Positions 28,646 to 37,808 of a stretch of 64,000 nt of DNA are shown here, one piece after another. The DNA is from Brenneria roseae subsp. roseae. Its GTDB lineage: Bacteria > Pseudomonadota > Gammaproteobacteria > Enterobacterales > Enterobacteriaceae. Position 1 is the first letter of the stretch. Each line of letters starts with the position of its first letter. Where the stretch lies: NCBI RefSeq assembly GCF_003115845.1, contig NZ_KZ819038.1:31349-95348 (forward strand), in the 5' to 3' direction. The notes beneath the pieces are model-generated. The model did not search any database and was not told where the DNA came from. It saw only the letters and a program-made list of their open reading frames with translations. A program made the position numbers and the translations under genes.

Positions 28646-30140
28646 CGTCGCCGCTGCCGGTCTGCTGCTGTCGCTCTGCGCGGTCAGCGAAATGGCTCAG
28701 GCTGCCGGAATACTGACGATCGGTCGTCGTGAAGACAGCACCACCTTTGATCCGATCAAATCGGCGCAGAACGCCGATAACTGGGTATTTTCCAACGTAT
28801 TTGACCCGCTGGTACGGGTAGACAACAGCGGCACCAAACTGGAGCCGGGGTTGGCGGAAAGCTGGAGCATTTCTCAGGATGGCAAGGTGTACACCCTGAA
28901 GATCCGTGATGCCAGGTTCTCCGATGGCACACCGGTGACCGCCAGCGATGCGGCGTTCAGCCTGCTGCGTATCCGCGATAACAGCGAGTCGCTGTGGCGT
29001 GACTCTTACAGCATTATTGATAAAGCGGAAGCCCCCGATCCTCATACGCTGGTGATTACGCTTAAATCGCCGTCGGCGCCGTTCCTGTCGCAGCTTGCTT
29101 TACCGAATGCGTCGGTGATTTCGGAGAAGGCGCTGAAAGCCGAAGGCGAGGAAGCGTTTGCAGAAAAACCGATGGGTTCCGGTGCGTTCAGCGTGAAAGA
29201 GTGGACGCGCGGCGAGAAAGTGGTATTGGTGAAGAATCCGTATTTCTGGCAGGCGGATCAGGTCAGTCTGGACGGCGTAGAGTGGTTGACGCTGCCGGAT
29301 GATAATACCCGCATGCTGAAAGTGCAGGCCGGGGAGTTGGATGCCGCGCTATCAGTGCCGTTCTCCCGTATCGAATCGTTGCAGAAAGATCCCAACCTGA
29401 CGGTGGATCTGGATCGTTCTACCCGCGAGGACCACCTGCTGATCAACCACGAGCATGGCGCGCTGGCAAAAACCGAAGTTCGTCAGGCGCTGGATTTCGC
29501 CATTGATAAAGACGCCATCGTGAAAACGGTGACCTTTGGTTATGGCAGCGTGGCGAATTCCTATATTCCAGCCGGAGCGCTGTATCACTATGCGGACAAC
29601 CTGCGCCGCCCTTACGATCCTGAGAAAGCGAAGCAAATGCTGTCGGACGCCGGCGCCAGCGGCTTGAAATTAAATTACGTGGTGAACGCAGGCGATGAGG
29701 TTGATGAGCAAATCGCGATTCTGTTGCAGCAGCAGTTAGCGAAAGCTGGCGTGACGGTGAACCTGCAAAAAGTCGATCCCAGCCAGAGCTGGGACATGTT
29801 GGTTGCGGGAGAATACGATATTTCCGTGATGTACTGGACCAACGATATTCTCGACCCCGACCAGAAAACCACGTTTGTGCTGGGGCATGACGCCAACAAC
29901 AACTACATGACCCACTACCAGAATGATAAGGTGAAAGCGCTGGTGGCAGAGGCTCGCGTTGAGATGGATCCGCAGAAACGCGAGCAGATGTACATTGATT
30001 TGCAGAAGATGGCAAAAGCCGACGTGAACTGGATCGATCTGTACTACAGCCCGTACCGTAACGTCAGCCGTAAAAACATCAAAGGCTTCCATCAGAATCC
30101 GCTGGGGCGTTTTCAACTGGAGGAGACGGTGAAGGAATAA
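28626..30140 (+). CDS. Periplasmic substrate-binding protein of the dipeptide-type importer (SBP family 5)
   Basis: A 504-residue family 5 binding protein. The signal peptide ends near AQAAG (MKQKHFNVAAAGLLLSLCAV...), followed by TIGRREDSTTFDPIKS, the family segment LEPGLAESWSISQDGKVYTL and SDGTPVTASDAAFS. It is the last gene of the operon that begins at 23867, with its start inside the end of the ATPase gene. It would set the specificity for the molecule sensed, imported and cleaved by this locus. Not recognisable as DppA or OppA specifically. Confidence 0.92.
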   Translation: MKQKHFNVAAAGLLLSLCAVSEMAQAAGILTIGRREDSTTFDPIKSAQNADNWVFSNVFDPLVRVDNSGTKLEPGLAESWSISQDGKVYTLKIRDARFSDGTPVTASDAAFSLLRIRDNSESLWRDSYSIIDKAEAPDPHTLVITLKSPSAPFLSQLALPNASVISEKALKAEGEEAFAEKPMGSGAFSVKEWTRGEKVVLVKNPYFWQADQVSLDGVEWLTLPDDNTRMLKVQAGELDAALSVPFSRIESLQKDPNLTVDLDRSTREDHLLINHEHGALAKTEVRQALDFAIDKDAIVKTVTFGYGSVANSYIPAGALYHYADNLRRPYDPEKAKQMLSDAGASGLKLNYVVNAGDEVDEQIAILLQQQLAKAGVTVNLQKVDPSQSWDMLVAGEYDISVMYWTNDILDPDQKTTFVLGHDANNNYMTHYQNDKVKALVAEARVEMDPQKREQMYIDLQKMAKADVNWIDLYYSPYRNVSRKNIKGFHQNPLGRFQLEETVKE

Positions 30141-30286
30141 TCGCTGGCCCGTCAGGACGATCCCCCAGGGATGGGGCGACAGCGGCGGTCTGTCCGTCAG
30201 AAGACGCCTCCCGCGTCGCGCAGACGGTGACAGCGCCTCTGACTGGCGTATGATTCGGTGTATTCATAAAACCGGAACAGTCATGA

Positions 30287-30796
30287 ATGGAAAATATACT
30301 GACGCTGGTTAGTCACACGCCCTACTGGGTGTGGGGAGTCCTGGCCTATCTGATTTATGCCGGGCTCAAAGCCCGCCAGACAAGACGGCAATCGCTGCCA
30401 CATATGCTGATCGTCCCCGGTCTTTTTCTGTGCTGGGGCATCGCCTCCATTTTTAATGCGCCGACGTCGCCTGAAGCCGTGGCGGTCGGTTTTTTGCTGA
30501 CGTTAATACTGGGTGTGGCGATCGGCTGGTGGGGAGGTAAAAATGCGGGCGTCTATCTGCCGGATGAACGGTGCTTCCAGCGCAATGGTTCGTCGTGGCC
30601 GCTGGTACTGATGTTGTTGACTTTCTGTACGCGTTTTTACTTTTCCCTGCAACAGGCCCGTTTCCCCGCGTTGGCGCACGACGTGCTTTTCAGCACGCTA
30701 TCGGGTGCATCAGGTGGGATAACCGCCGGGATATTCTGGGGTATCAGTCTGCACCTGCTAAGCCAGAGGCGCGGATTGAACATCTCTCATTCTTGA
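30287..30796 (+). CDS. Small integral membrane protein, DUF6622-like
   Basis: A 169-residue protein with about five hydrophobic helices and the opening LVSHTPYWVWGVLAYLIYAGLKARQTRR, a pattern I associate with the DUF6622 family. Function is unknown. The ATG at 30287 has only a weak ribosome-binding site; another ATG four bases upstream is out of frame. It is preceded by a 146-bp gap after the importer operon and is probably independent of it. Confidence 0.7.
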   Translation: MENILTLVSHTPYWVWGVLAYLIYAGLKARQTRRQSLPHMLIVPGLFLCWGIASIFNAPTSPEAVAVGFLLTLILGVAIGWWGGKNAGVYLPDERCFQRNGSSWPLVLMLLTFCTRFYFSLQQARFPALAHDVLFSTLSGASGGITAGIFWGISLHLLSQRRGLNISHS

Positions 30797-30993
30797 TGTC
30801 GCTCGTTGTTCTTGCTGTCCGCGCCTGGCTGATTTTGATGTCATATCGCGTAGAGCAGGAAAACATTCAACGGCTTGTTAAACTTTGTGACAAAGCTTTT
30901 TCTGCTGTGTGAGTGCGTGGCAAGTGACGGTAAATTATAATGCGACGGCCTATCTCTTTTCATTTAACAGATTACTGTTTAAGTTGTTGAATA

Positions 30994-31941
30994 ATGAGTA
31001 AAACGTTTAGAGCTTCTTTGTTTGGCCTGTTGCTGCTGTCAACCCATGCTGTGATTATTCCTGCGGCTATCGCGAAGGAATCCGCCAGTCCTACGCCTAC
31101 CGTCCAGCAGGAGATTGCTTCTGGTAGTGCGATGGTGGTGGATTTACGTGATAACCACATCCTGTATTCAACGAATCCGGATGTGGTGGTGCCGATCGCC
31201 TCGGTGACCAAACTGATGACGGCGATGGTGGTGCTGGATGCGAACCAGCCGTTGGATGAAGTGATTTCCATTGATATCAGTCAGACCAAAGAAATGAAGG
31301 GCGTCTATTCGCGCGTGCGATTAAATAGTGAAATCAGTCGCCGTGATATGTTGCTGCTGGCGCTGATGTCGTCAGAAAACCGGGCGGCCGCCAGTCTTGC
31401 TCATCATTATCCCGGCGGTTATCAGGCCTTTATCAATGCCATGAATGCCAAAGCCCGGTCACTGGGGATGACGCACACACGTTACGTGGAGCCGACCGGA
31501 CTGTCGATTAATAACGTTTCGACCGCCCGCGATCTCACCAGACTGCTGATTGCCAGCAAGCAGTATCCGTTGCTCAGCCAGCTCAGCACCACGCATGAGA
31601 AAACGGCGACCTTCTTGCGTCCTGCGTACAGTTTGCCGTTCAGAAATACCAACCATCTGGTTTATAAACCGGACTGGAATATTCAGTTGACCAAAACCGG
31701 TTTTACCAATCAGGCGGGCCATTGCCTGGTGATGCTGACGATGATCAATCAGCGTCCGGTGGCGCTGGTGGTGCTGGATGCCTTTGGCAAGTACACCCAT
31801 TTTGCCGATGCCAGCCGGCTGCGCAACTGGCTGGAAAGCGGGAAGATCACCGCGGTTCCCGCTGCGGCGCTGAGCTATAAAAAACAGAAAGCGCTGGCGT
31901 CACGACAGCCGCAAAGTATGGCGAGTGTGGAGTCGGAGTAA
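30994..31941 (+). CDS. pbpG: D-alanyl-D-alanine endopeptidase PbpG (PBP7)
   Basis: A 315-residue periplasmic low-molecular-weight PBP. A signal peptide ending around AIA is followed by the S11 peptidase motifs S70-V-T-K73, S127-E-N129 and K234-T-G236. It cuts DD cross-links of peptidoglycan. The length and the run [18 protein letters not shown] match PbpG rather than DacA/DacC. No cell-wall gene neighbours it, and the start has a weak ribosome-binding site. Confidence 0.92.
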   Translation: MSKTFRASLFGLLLLSTHAVIIPAAIAKESASPTPTVQQEIASGSAMVVDLRDNHILYSTNPDVVVPIASVTKLMTAMVVLDANQPLDEVISIDISQTKEMKGVYSRVRLNSEISRRDMLLLALMSSENRAAASLAHHYPGGYQAFINAMNAKARSLGMTHTRYVEPTGLSINNVSTARDLTRLLIASKQYPLLSQLSTTHEKTATFLRPAYSLPFRNTNHLVYKPDWNIQLTKTGFTNQAGHCLVMLTMINQRPVALVVLDAFGKYTHFADASRLRNWLESGKITAVPAAALSYKKQKALASRQPQSMASVESE

Positions 31942-32019
31942 GCAGATATCTCTTTGCGATTCATGCCGTTATCGCCTCGCTTTCTTTTACGCCAGAGTGG
32001 GAGTAACAATGCGTTATCG

Positions 32020-32706
32020 TTACTCCTGCGCCCGCAAATCTTCAATAACCTCTCCCGCGCCGGCGACGTCTGCTTCATGTGAGGGTTCGCGCCAGGCTTC
32101 TGCCAGCGCGGCGTCCAGCCAGTGCCGCATCGCGGGTTGTGACAGCATATGTTCACAATAGGCGCTGGCTTCTGGTGATACCGGCAGTTGATAAGTTCTG
32201 ATACGGAACACCACGGGCGCAAAGAATGCATCCACCGCCGAAAATTGCTCTCCAGCCAGAAACGGGCCGCCAAATCGCGTTAAGCCTTCCTGCCACAGGG
32301 TGTTAATACGCTGGATTTCATCGTTGAGCGCAGGAGATATCGCGTTCATTTTCACCGTCACGCCACAGCTCATGGCGCACTGATTACGCAGCGCGGTAAA
32401 GCCAGAGTGCATTTCCGCCGCGGCGCAGCGGGCCCAGGCGCGTGCTTTTGTCTCAGCGGGCCAGACCTGCGGATATTTTTCTGCGACATATTCAGTAATC
32501 GCCAGTGAATCCCAGACGGTGATATCGCCATCAATCAGGCAGGGAACCTTGCCGGTTGGTGAAAAAACCTTAAATGCCGCCTGGGTCGCGCCGGGAGCAA
32601 ACGCGACTTTCTTCTCCTCAAAAGGAATTGAAAGTGTTTTCAACAGTACCCATGGGCGTAGCGACCAGGACGAGTAGTTTTTATTGGCAATATACAATTG
32701 GTACAT
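32020..32706 (-). CDS. Glutathione S-transferase family protein
   Basis: A 228-residue protein with an N-terminal thioredoxin-fold domain (YIANKNYSSWSLRPWVLLK with the probable catalytic Ser, SPTGKVPCLID with the cis-Pro, and WDSLAITEYVAEKYP) and a helical C-terminal domain. It probably conjugates or reduces small electrophiles with glutathione. The exact substrate is unknown; it is similar in style to maleylacetoacetate-isomerase-like GSTs. It is monocistronic. Confidence 0.85.
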   Translation of the reverse strand: MYQLYIANKNYSSWSLRPWVLLKTLSIPFEEKKVAFAPGATQAAFKVFSPTGKVPCLIDGDITVWDSLAITEYVAEKYPQVWPAETKARAWARCAAAEMHSGFTALRNQCAMSCGVTVKMNAISPALNDEIQRINTLWQEGLTRFGGPFLAGEQFSAVDAFFAPVVFRIRTYQLPVSPEASAYCEHMLSQPAMRHWLDAALAEAWREPSHEADVAGAGEVIEDLRAQE

Positions 32707-32847
32707 AATGTCTGAGATTCCTTACGTTAACCGAAGAGTAGCATTAACACGAAAAACGCCGGAAAACATCGCTGATTATTAACTTAAATCAAAAAATATC
32801 GCGGGACGCTACCTACGCCCGATCGCCGGGCGTCATGCCATGTAAGA

Positions 32848-33618
32848 TCAGGCCAGAATGATTTGCTGGCATTGCGCCTGAAGCGGAGCCAGATCGGGTT
32901 TGGCGGCCGATGCGGCATCCGTGATAATGATATCGATTTCAGCCAGCGTGGCGTAAATCACCCGGCTGGTAACGCCAATTTTGCTGTTATCCGCCAGAAT
33001 AATCCGTGTCTTGGCATATTGCACCATGGTACCGGCAATCGCCGCTTCATGGTGGGCAAAGCTGCTGGCCCCCGACGCGCTGGCAATGCCGACGGGAGAC
33101 AGCAGGGCGACATCGGCACGGTAACGCTGAAGTTCGCGGATGGTTAAATCGCCGCTGGTCGCCTGAACGGAGGGGCCCATATGCCCGCCAAGCAGAATGA
33201 CCTCGTGGCGCAGGGTGGTTTCCGCCGAGGTCAGCTTGAGCGCCACGTTCAGACTATTGGTGATGACCGTCATGCCGGGCATCGACAACAATTCATCAGC
33301 CAGCAGTGATGTGGTGCTCCCTGCATCGATAAACAGCGTTTGCCCGGCTTTTAACTGCTGTACCGCCGCGCGGGAAATGGCCTGTTTTTCTTTTTCACGC
33401 ACCGTATTACGAACGGATAAAGGGGGTTCCGGCTCCAGCGTGGTGGCGACAATACCCCCATGAACGCGGCGCAATGCGCCCATGGCTTCCAGTTTCAGGA
33501 TGTCGCGCCGTACTGTTTCTCGTGATACCCCGAGGTGCTGAATGATTTTCTCGGTACTGACCCGGTTCAACGTGGACAAAAGGGCTCGTATACGATGTAA
33601 GCGCGTTTCTTCTAACAT
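32848..33618 (-). CDS. DeoR/GlpR-family transcriptional regulator
   Basis: A 256-residue DeoR regulator: N-terminal HTH (RVSTEKIIQHLGVSRETVRRDI, then LEAMGALRRVHGG) and a C-terminal sugar-phosphate-isomerase-like sensor domain (LFIDAGSTTSLLADEL, LLGGHM). It lies 37 bp downstream of, and on the same strand as, the phosphonate-type transporter genes, so it is the likely regulator of that operon and of the divergent PLP enzyme. Repeated operator-like motifs in 37428-37668 are candidate sites. Confidence 0.88.
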   Translation of the reverse strand: MLEETRLHRIRALLSTLNRVSTEKIIQHLGVSRETVRRDILKLEAMGALRRVHGGIVATTLEPEPPLSVRNTVREKEKQAISRAAVQQLKAGQTLFIDAGSTTSLLADELLSMPGMTVITNSLNVALKLTSAETTLRHEVILLGGHMGPSVQATSGDLTIRELQRYRADVALLSPVGIASASGASSFAHHEAAIAGTMVQYAKTRIILADNSKIGVTSRVIYATLAEIDIIITDAASAAKPDLAPLQAQCQQIILA

Positions 33619-33655
33619 GAATATCGATTCTCTGGATTAACGGAGCAGACGGCGG

Positions 33656-35305
33656 CTATTTATTCTGCTTCCCCGTCAGGGTATGAAGAAGCAACGCCAT
33701 TATAGCCACAATCCCCATGATGCATGTAGAAAAGGCCGCTGCCTGCGACGTGAAACCCGCTTCATCCAGCCGCATAACGGTAACGGCGCCCAGTGGCAGC
33801 GACGGCGTTACCAGGAAAATCACGGCGGATAGCGTCACCATTGAGCGCATAAACAGGAACATGGCGACAGAGATTAACGTGACGCGCATGGCGGGCAGGT
33901 AGACATCGCGCAGAATGCGCGCCACGCCGCCGCCTAACACGGTTGTTGCATCTTCCATGGCATTCGGTACGTTGCGCATTCCCATCATCATCGTGGTATA
34001 GCCCTGAGTGTGGTAGTGGTAGTAATTACACAACGCCACCAGAATGGCGGAGCCGTACAGCATTCCCCAGGGCAGATCGGCGCTGTTGAAGGTAAAAACG
34101 TAGGACAAACCTAATACCAGGCCAGGAACGCCGACTGGCAGCGCGCTGAGCAGCGCGGCGAAGTTAGCGCTCCTGCCGGGCTGACGACGGATGCCGAACG
34201 TCAGCAGGAACAGCAGAACGGTGCCAATTATTGCGGCCAGTGCCGAGATCCAAATCGATGTCCACAGCGGCGCATAGCCTCCGGCGAGGTCGATATCGTA
34301 ATGCCTGAGCGTCAGATCCAGACGGTACGGCCACAGCCGGATCATGCTGGCAATCACGACGGTGACAATCACGATGACGATCGCCAGCGCAATGGTCATG
34401 GTCGCCAGATAGAAAGAGATATCGCGGGTGCGTAGCGGCTGAGGCACATGTGGAATGACGGCGTGCGTGCCGATCATTTTCTGGCGGCGGGCGGCGGCTC
34501 GTTCGATCCAGATAGCGGCGGCGGCAGGCAGCAGCAGTAAAATACCGACCACGGCGCCCATACCAAACTTCATCTGCCCGCTGACCTGGCTATAAATTTC
34601 AGTCGCCAATACCGAAAAGTTACCGCCGATCACTATCGCGTTGCCGAAGTCGGTGATGGTGATGGTGAATACAACAAACGCCGCGCTCAGAATGCCGTAG
34701 CGGACGCCGGGCAGCGTGATATCAATAAACTGTCGCCAGTCGGTGGCGCCCAGCACATTAGCCGCTTCGTATTGGCGGGCATCGCTGTGGCGCAGCGTCA
34801 CGCGAACGATCAGGATCGCCTGCGGCAGGGCGTACAGTACGTTGGCAATCAGCAGGCCCCAAAAGCCATAAATATCCAGCCGGACGCCCAGCATGTTGCC
34901 GACGATCCCGTTGCGCCCCAGCAGGAAGATCAATCCCAGCCCGAGTACCAACGACGGCGCCAGCACCGGCAGCGATGTGGCGAAAGCGATGAAACGTTTG
35001 GCGGGCATGACCGTGCATTCCAACCCGTAGGCGACAATAAAACCCAGAACCAGTGTCACCAGCGTTGTCACCACGCCCAGTAACAGGCTGTTCAGCGTTG
35101 CCCGCCAGATGCCGGGAGAATCCATCAGCGCCAGATAGTTCGACAGACCGAAGGCGCCACTTCGATCGTCAATCAGGCTGTGCCATACGATGCTTAGCAT
35201 CGGAATACCGAAAAAAGCCAGCAGGGCGGCGAGCGGCAGCCACAGGCAGAGGCGTGATAACCAGCGGTCGCCGGCGGTTTGAGGAGGGAGAAGGGATAGA
35301 CTCAT
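33656..35305 (-). CDS. Fused ABC permease, putative 2-aminoethylphosphonate transporter (PhnU2-like)
   Basis: A 549-residue permease made of two fused six-helix halves, each with an EAA loop (YEAANVLGATDWRQFIDITLP in the first, MEDATTVLGGGVARILRDVYLP in the second). Fused permeases of this size occur in Fe3+ importers and in the putative 2-aminoethylphosphonate importer family; the binding protein next door favours the second. The start at MSLSLLPP (35305) overlaps the ATPase stop as ATGA. Confidence 0.82.
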   Translation of the reverse strand: MSLSLLPPQTAGDRWLSRLCLWLPLAALLAFFGIPMLSIVWHSLIDDRSGAFGLSNYLALMDSPGIWRATLNSLLLGVVTTLVTLVLGFIVAYGLECTVMPAKRFIAFATSLPVLAPSLVLGLGLIFLLGRNGIVGNMLGVRLDIYGFWGLLIANVLYALPQAILIVRVTLRHSDARQYEAANVLGATDWRQFIDITLPGVRYGILSAAFVVFTITITDFGNAIVIGGNFSVLATEIYSQVSGQMKFGMGAVVGILLLLPAAAAIWIERAAARRQKMIGTHAVIPHVPQPLRTRDISFYLATMTIALAIVIVIVTVVIASMIRLWPYRLDLTLRHYDIDLAGGYAPLWTSIWISALAAIIGTVLLFLLTFGIRRQPGRSANFAALLSALPVGVPGLVLGLSYVFTFNSADLPWGMLYGSAILVALCNYYHYHTQGYTTMMMGMRNVPNAMEDATTVLGGGVARILRDVYLPAMRVTLISVAMFLFMRSMVTLSAVIFLVTPSLPLGAVTVMRLDEAGFTSQAAAFSTCIMGIVAIMALLLHTLTGKQNK

Positions 35306-36312
35306 GCTTGCACCCAGGCACAATCTTGCGCGGCAATGGAAAGATTAACGCTGTCACCGGGTAGCCAGTTGACGGCGCTGCTGGTTTCAACTAACAGCGG
35401 CTGCGTTTTCCACAGCACCTGTACCCGTTGAATGCTGCCCAGAAAGCTGGTGTTGATCACCCGGCCTTCTGCGTCGGGCGCTTTATGGAGCGTGATGCGT
35501 TCCGGGCGGATAAACAGCTCGGCGTTATCCGGCAGGCCGTCATGCCGCGCGGTGTGAAGCAGCTCCGGCATCCATTGCCGTACCGTGGACTGGGACAGCA
35601 GATTGCTATGTCCCATGAACTCCGCCACAAAGCGGGTTCGCGGGCTGGTATACAGCTCTCGCGGCGTGCCTTCCTGCACAATACGCCCGCCATGCATACA
35701 GACGATTTTGTCCGCCATGCTCATGGCCTCTTCCTGATCGTGCGTCACCATCAGCGTTGGGATCCCCAGCCGCTGCTGCACCTCGCGCAGCTCCTGCCGC
35801 AAGCCGGCTCGTACCCGCGCATCCAGCGCCGAGAGCGGCTCATCCAGCAGAAGCAGGGAAGGATTAACGGCCAGCGCGCGGGCAATCGCCACGCGCTGCT
35901 GTTGACCGCCGGACAATTGAGTGGGATACCGATCGCCAAAGCCGCTCAGTCGGACCGTATCCAGCAGGCTGTTCACGCGATCCTGAACTTCGGCATCGGG
36001 CGTACGACGGATTTTCAGCCCATAACCGATGTTTTGTGCGATGGTCATATGCGGAAACAGTGAATAGGACTGGAAAACAATGCCAAACCCCCTGTCACGG
36101 GCGGGAACGTTCACCAGATCGCGGCCATCAAGGCTGATTTTTCCGCCATCGCTGCTGAGCAGCCCGGCAATAATGCGCAGCAGCGTGGTTTTCCCACAGC
36201 CGCTCGGGCCCAGCAGACAGACGAACTCGGCATTCCCGATCGATAAATTAATCCGATCGAGTGCAACATAGCCGTCAAAACTTTTATAAAGATTCTGAAT
36301 AACCAGCGCCAT
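35302..36312 (-). CDS. ABC ATPase, putative 2-aminoethylphosphonate transporter (PhnT2-like)
   Basis: A 336-residue importer ATPase with Walker A GPSGCGKTT, Q-loop IVFQSYSLFPHMT, signature [15 protein letters not shown], Walker B LLLDEPLSALD and MVTHDQEEA, followed by a C-terminal TOBE-like domain (NAELFIRPERITL). It lies between the binding protein and permease genes, 31 bp after the former. ATPases for iron, spermidine and phosphonates look alike, so substrate comes from context. Confidence 0.85.
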   Translation of the reverse strand: MALVIQNLYKSFDGYVALDRINLSIGNAEFVCLLGPSGCGKTTLLRIIAGLLSSDGGKISLDGRDLVNVPARDRGFGIVFQSYSLFPHMTIAQNIGYGLKIRRTPDAEVQDRVNSLLDTVRLSGFGDRYPTQLSGGQQQRVAIARALAVNPSLLLLDEPLSALDARVRAGLRQELREVQQRLGIPTLMVTHDQEEAMSMADKIVCMHGGRIVQEGTPRELYTSPRTRFVAEFMGHSNLLSQSTVRQWMPELLHTARHDGLPDNAELFIRPERITLHKAPDAEGRVINTSFLGSIQRVQVLWKTQPLLVETSSAVNWLPGDSVNLSIAAQDCAWVQA

Positions 36313-36343
36313 GATAGTTACCTCTTATCACCCTGTTTGACGA

Positions 36344-37360
36344 TTAACGGCCAATGGTTTTCTGCCAGGTTGCCAGAATTCCGTCACGTTCTTCGGCGCT
36401 CTTGACGAAATCGACGGGATACAGCACGGAGGACAGATCGGCTGGAAGCCCCGCGAGTTGAGCCGCTTTCGACTGTTCAACCCCCGGAATGGTGACGATC
36501 TCTTTATATTTGGTGTAAAGCGCCGCGGCGCTGTTGGACATCGTCCAGTCGAGGAAACGTTTGGCATCGTCTTTGTTTTTTGCCGCCGCCATCAAACCCG
36601 ATGCTTCCAGCTCATAGCCTGCGCCATCATTCGGGATAACCATTTTGACCGGATAGCCTTCTTCAATGGACTGCATGGCGGCGAAAGCCAGCGAAACGCC
36701 GATGGCATACTCGCCGGTGCGTGCGGCTTTACAGGGGCGTGAGCCCGATTTGGTGTATTGGGCGATATTGCCATCCAGCGTTTTTAGAAACTCCCAGCCT
36801 TTATCATCGCCTCTGGACTGCAATAAGGCGGCGATTTGCAGATAGCCAGTACCGGAAGAGACCGGGTTGGGCATGACGATCTCGCCTTTATAAACCGGAT
36901 TGGTCAGATCCTGCCAGGAGGCCGGAACCGGCAGGTTTTTGGCTTTAAGCGCTTCGGTATTGACGCAGAAGGCGGCCATATAACCGGTGGCGGCGAACCA
37001 TTTATTGTCCGGCGCACGGTAAGTGTCGCCCAGTTTCTCGCTGCCTTTGGCTGCATAGGGTTCCAGCAGGGCGGAAATGCGCGGGTCCATCACGTTGGTC
37101 AGCGCCCATCCCCAGATCGCATCATGCTGTGGATTCCGGGATTCAGCCAGAATACGCGGCCCCAGATCGCCGGTGGACAAGCGCAGTACATTAATCGTCA
37201 GATCCGGCATGTCTTTTTTGGCCTGCGCCACATAGTCCTTGATTTCGTCTTCTTCCAGTGAGGTATACACCGTGATGGTGCCGGCGTGCGCGGCGCCCGC
37301 CAGCGTGGCAAACGAGAATGCGGCCATCAGGCTGGTGCGGCGGAGTGAGAATTTTTTCAT
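36344..37360 (-). CDS. Periplasmic binding protein, putative 2-aminoethylphosphonate transporter (PhnS2-like)
   Basis: A 338-residue family 1 binding protein with a signal peptide (MKKFSLRRTSLMAAFSFATL, cleavage near AHAG) and a mature start TITVYTSLEEDEIKDYV. The segment LSTGDLGPRILAESRNPQHDAIWG is the pattern of the putative 2-aminoethylphosphonate-binding family; iron-binding relatives lack it. ATG 37360 is chosen to begin the signal peptide although the frame is open to 37444. It is the first gene of the transporter operon and divergent from the PLP enzyme, 448 bp apart. Confidence 0.83.
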   Translation of the reverse strand: MKKFSLRRTSLMAAFSFATLAGAAHAGTITVYTSLEEDEIKDYVAQAKKDMPDLTINVLRLSTGDLGPRILAESRNPQHDAIWGWALTNVMDPRISALLEPYAAKGSEKLGDTYRAPDNKWFAATGYMAAFCVNTEALKAKNLPVPASWQDLTNPVYKGEIVMPNPVSSGTGYLQIAALLQSRGDDKGWEFLKTLDGNIAQYTKSGSRPCKAARTGEYAIGVSLAFAAMQSIEEGYPVKMVIPNDGAGYELEASGLMAAAKNKDDAKRFLDWTMSNSAAALYTKYKEIVTIPGVEQSKAAQLAGLPADLSSVLYPVDFVKSAEERDGILATWQKTIGR

Positions 37361-37808
37361 GAACGTTCCCCTTACGGTTGCTGAAAGTGTTAACACGGTG
37401 ACGGCACCATTCAGTGCGTGAGTTTTTTGGTGTTTTTTGCGCACCGCGCTTATTTGTGCATTTTTTTGCTTATTGTGGGATTTCTAGCACTAATCATGCC
37501 ATTTCATTTTTATTTGACTTTGATTTATTTTAAATTCATATAAAACAATATATTGATAGTTTTTGGTTGAGATGTGATTAGCGAGGGATGAGTGGTAATG
37601 GAGTTTTTTAATAATTCATTGCCGATTTATTGCACTTTTTTGGTGTTTTATGTGCATTAAAAAAGTGCGATTTTTTGTGTTTGTGTATTTTATTGCTTTT
37701 GTTGTATGGTGGTAGCCCATATCAATTGGTTTGCTGTTTTATCGTCTGGCCTAACCGATTTGATCGCAGGGGAAAGCCCGGTTATTTACTATTTAAACTG
37801 GAGTCATC
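37361..37808. promoter_or_regulatory. Divergent AT-rich control region with repeated operator-like motifs
   Basis: It lies between the transporter operon and the PLP enzyme. It contains TGGTGTTTTTTGCGCA (37428-37443) and its near copy TGGTGTTTTATGTGCA (37641-37656, 14 of 16 identical), the palindrome GTGTTAACAC (37387-37396), and an inverted repeat GCACTTTTTT/AAAAAAGTGC (37632-37668). These are plausible DeoR-family sites; no gene is seen. Confidence 0.55.

Noticed and set aside
33656..37360. Reading the three-gene importer as a ferric iron transporter
   Set aside because: The fused permease would allow it, but the binding-protein motif and the neighbouring PLP enzyme favour an aminophosphonate; kept as the alternative.
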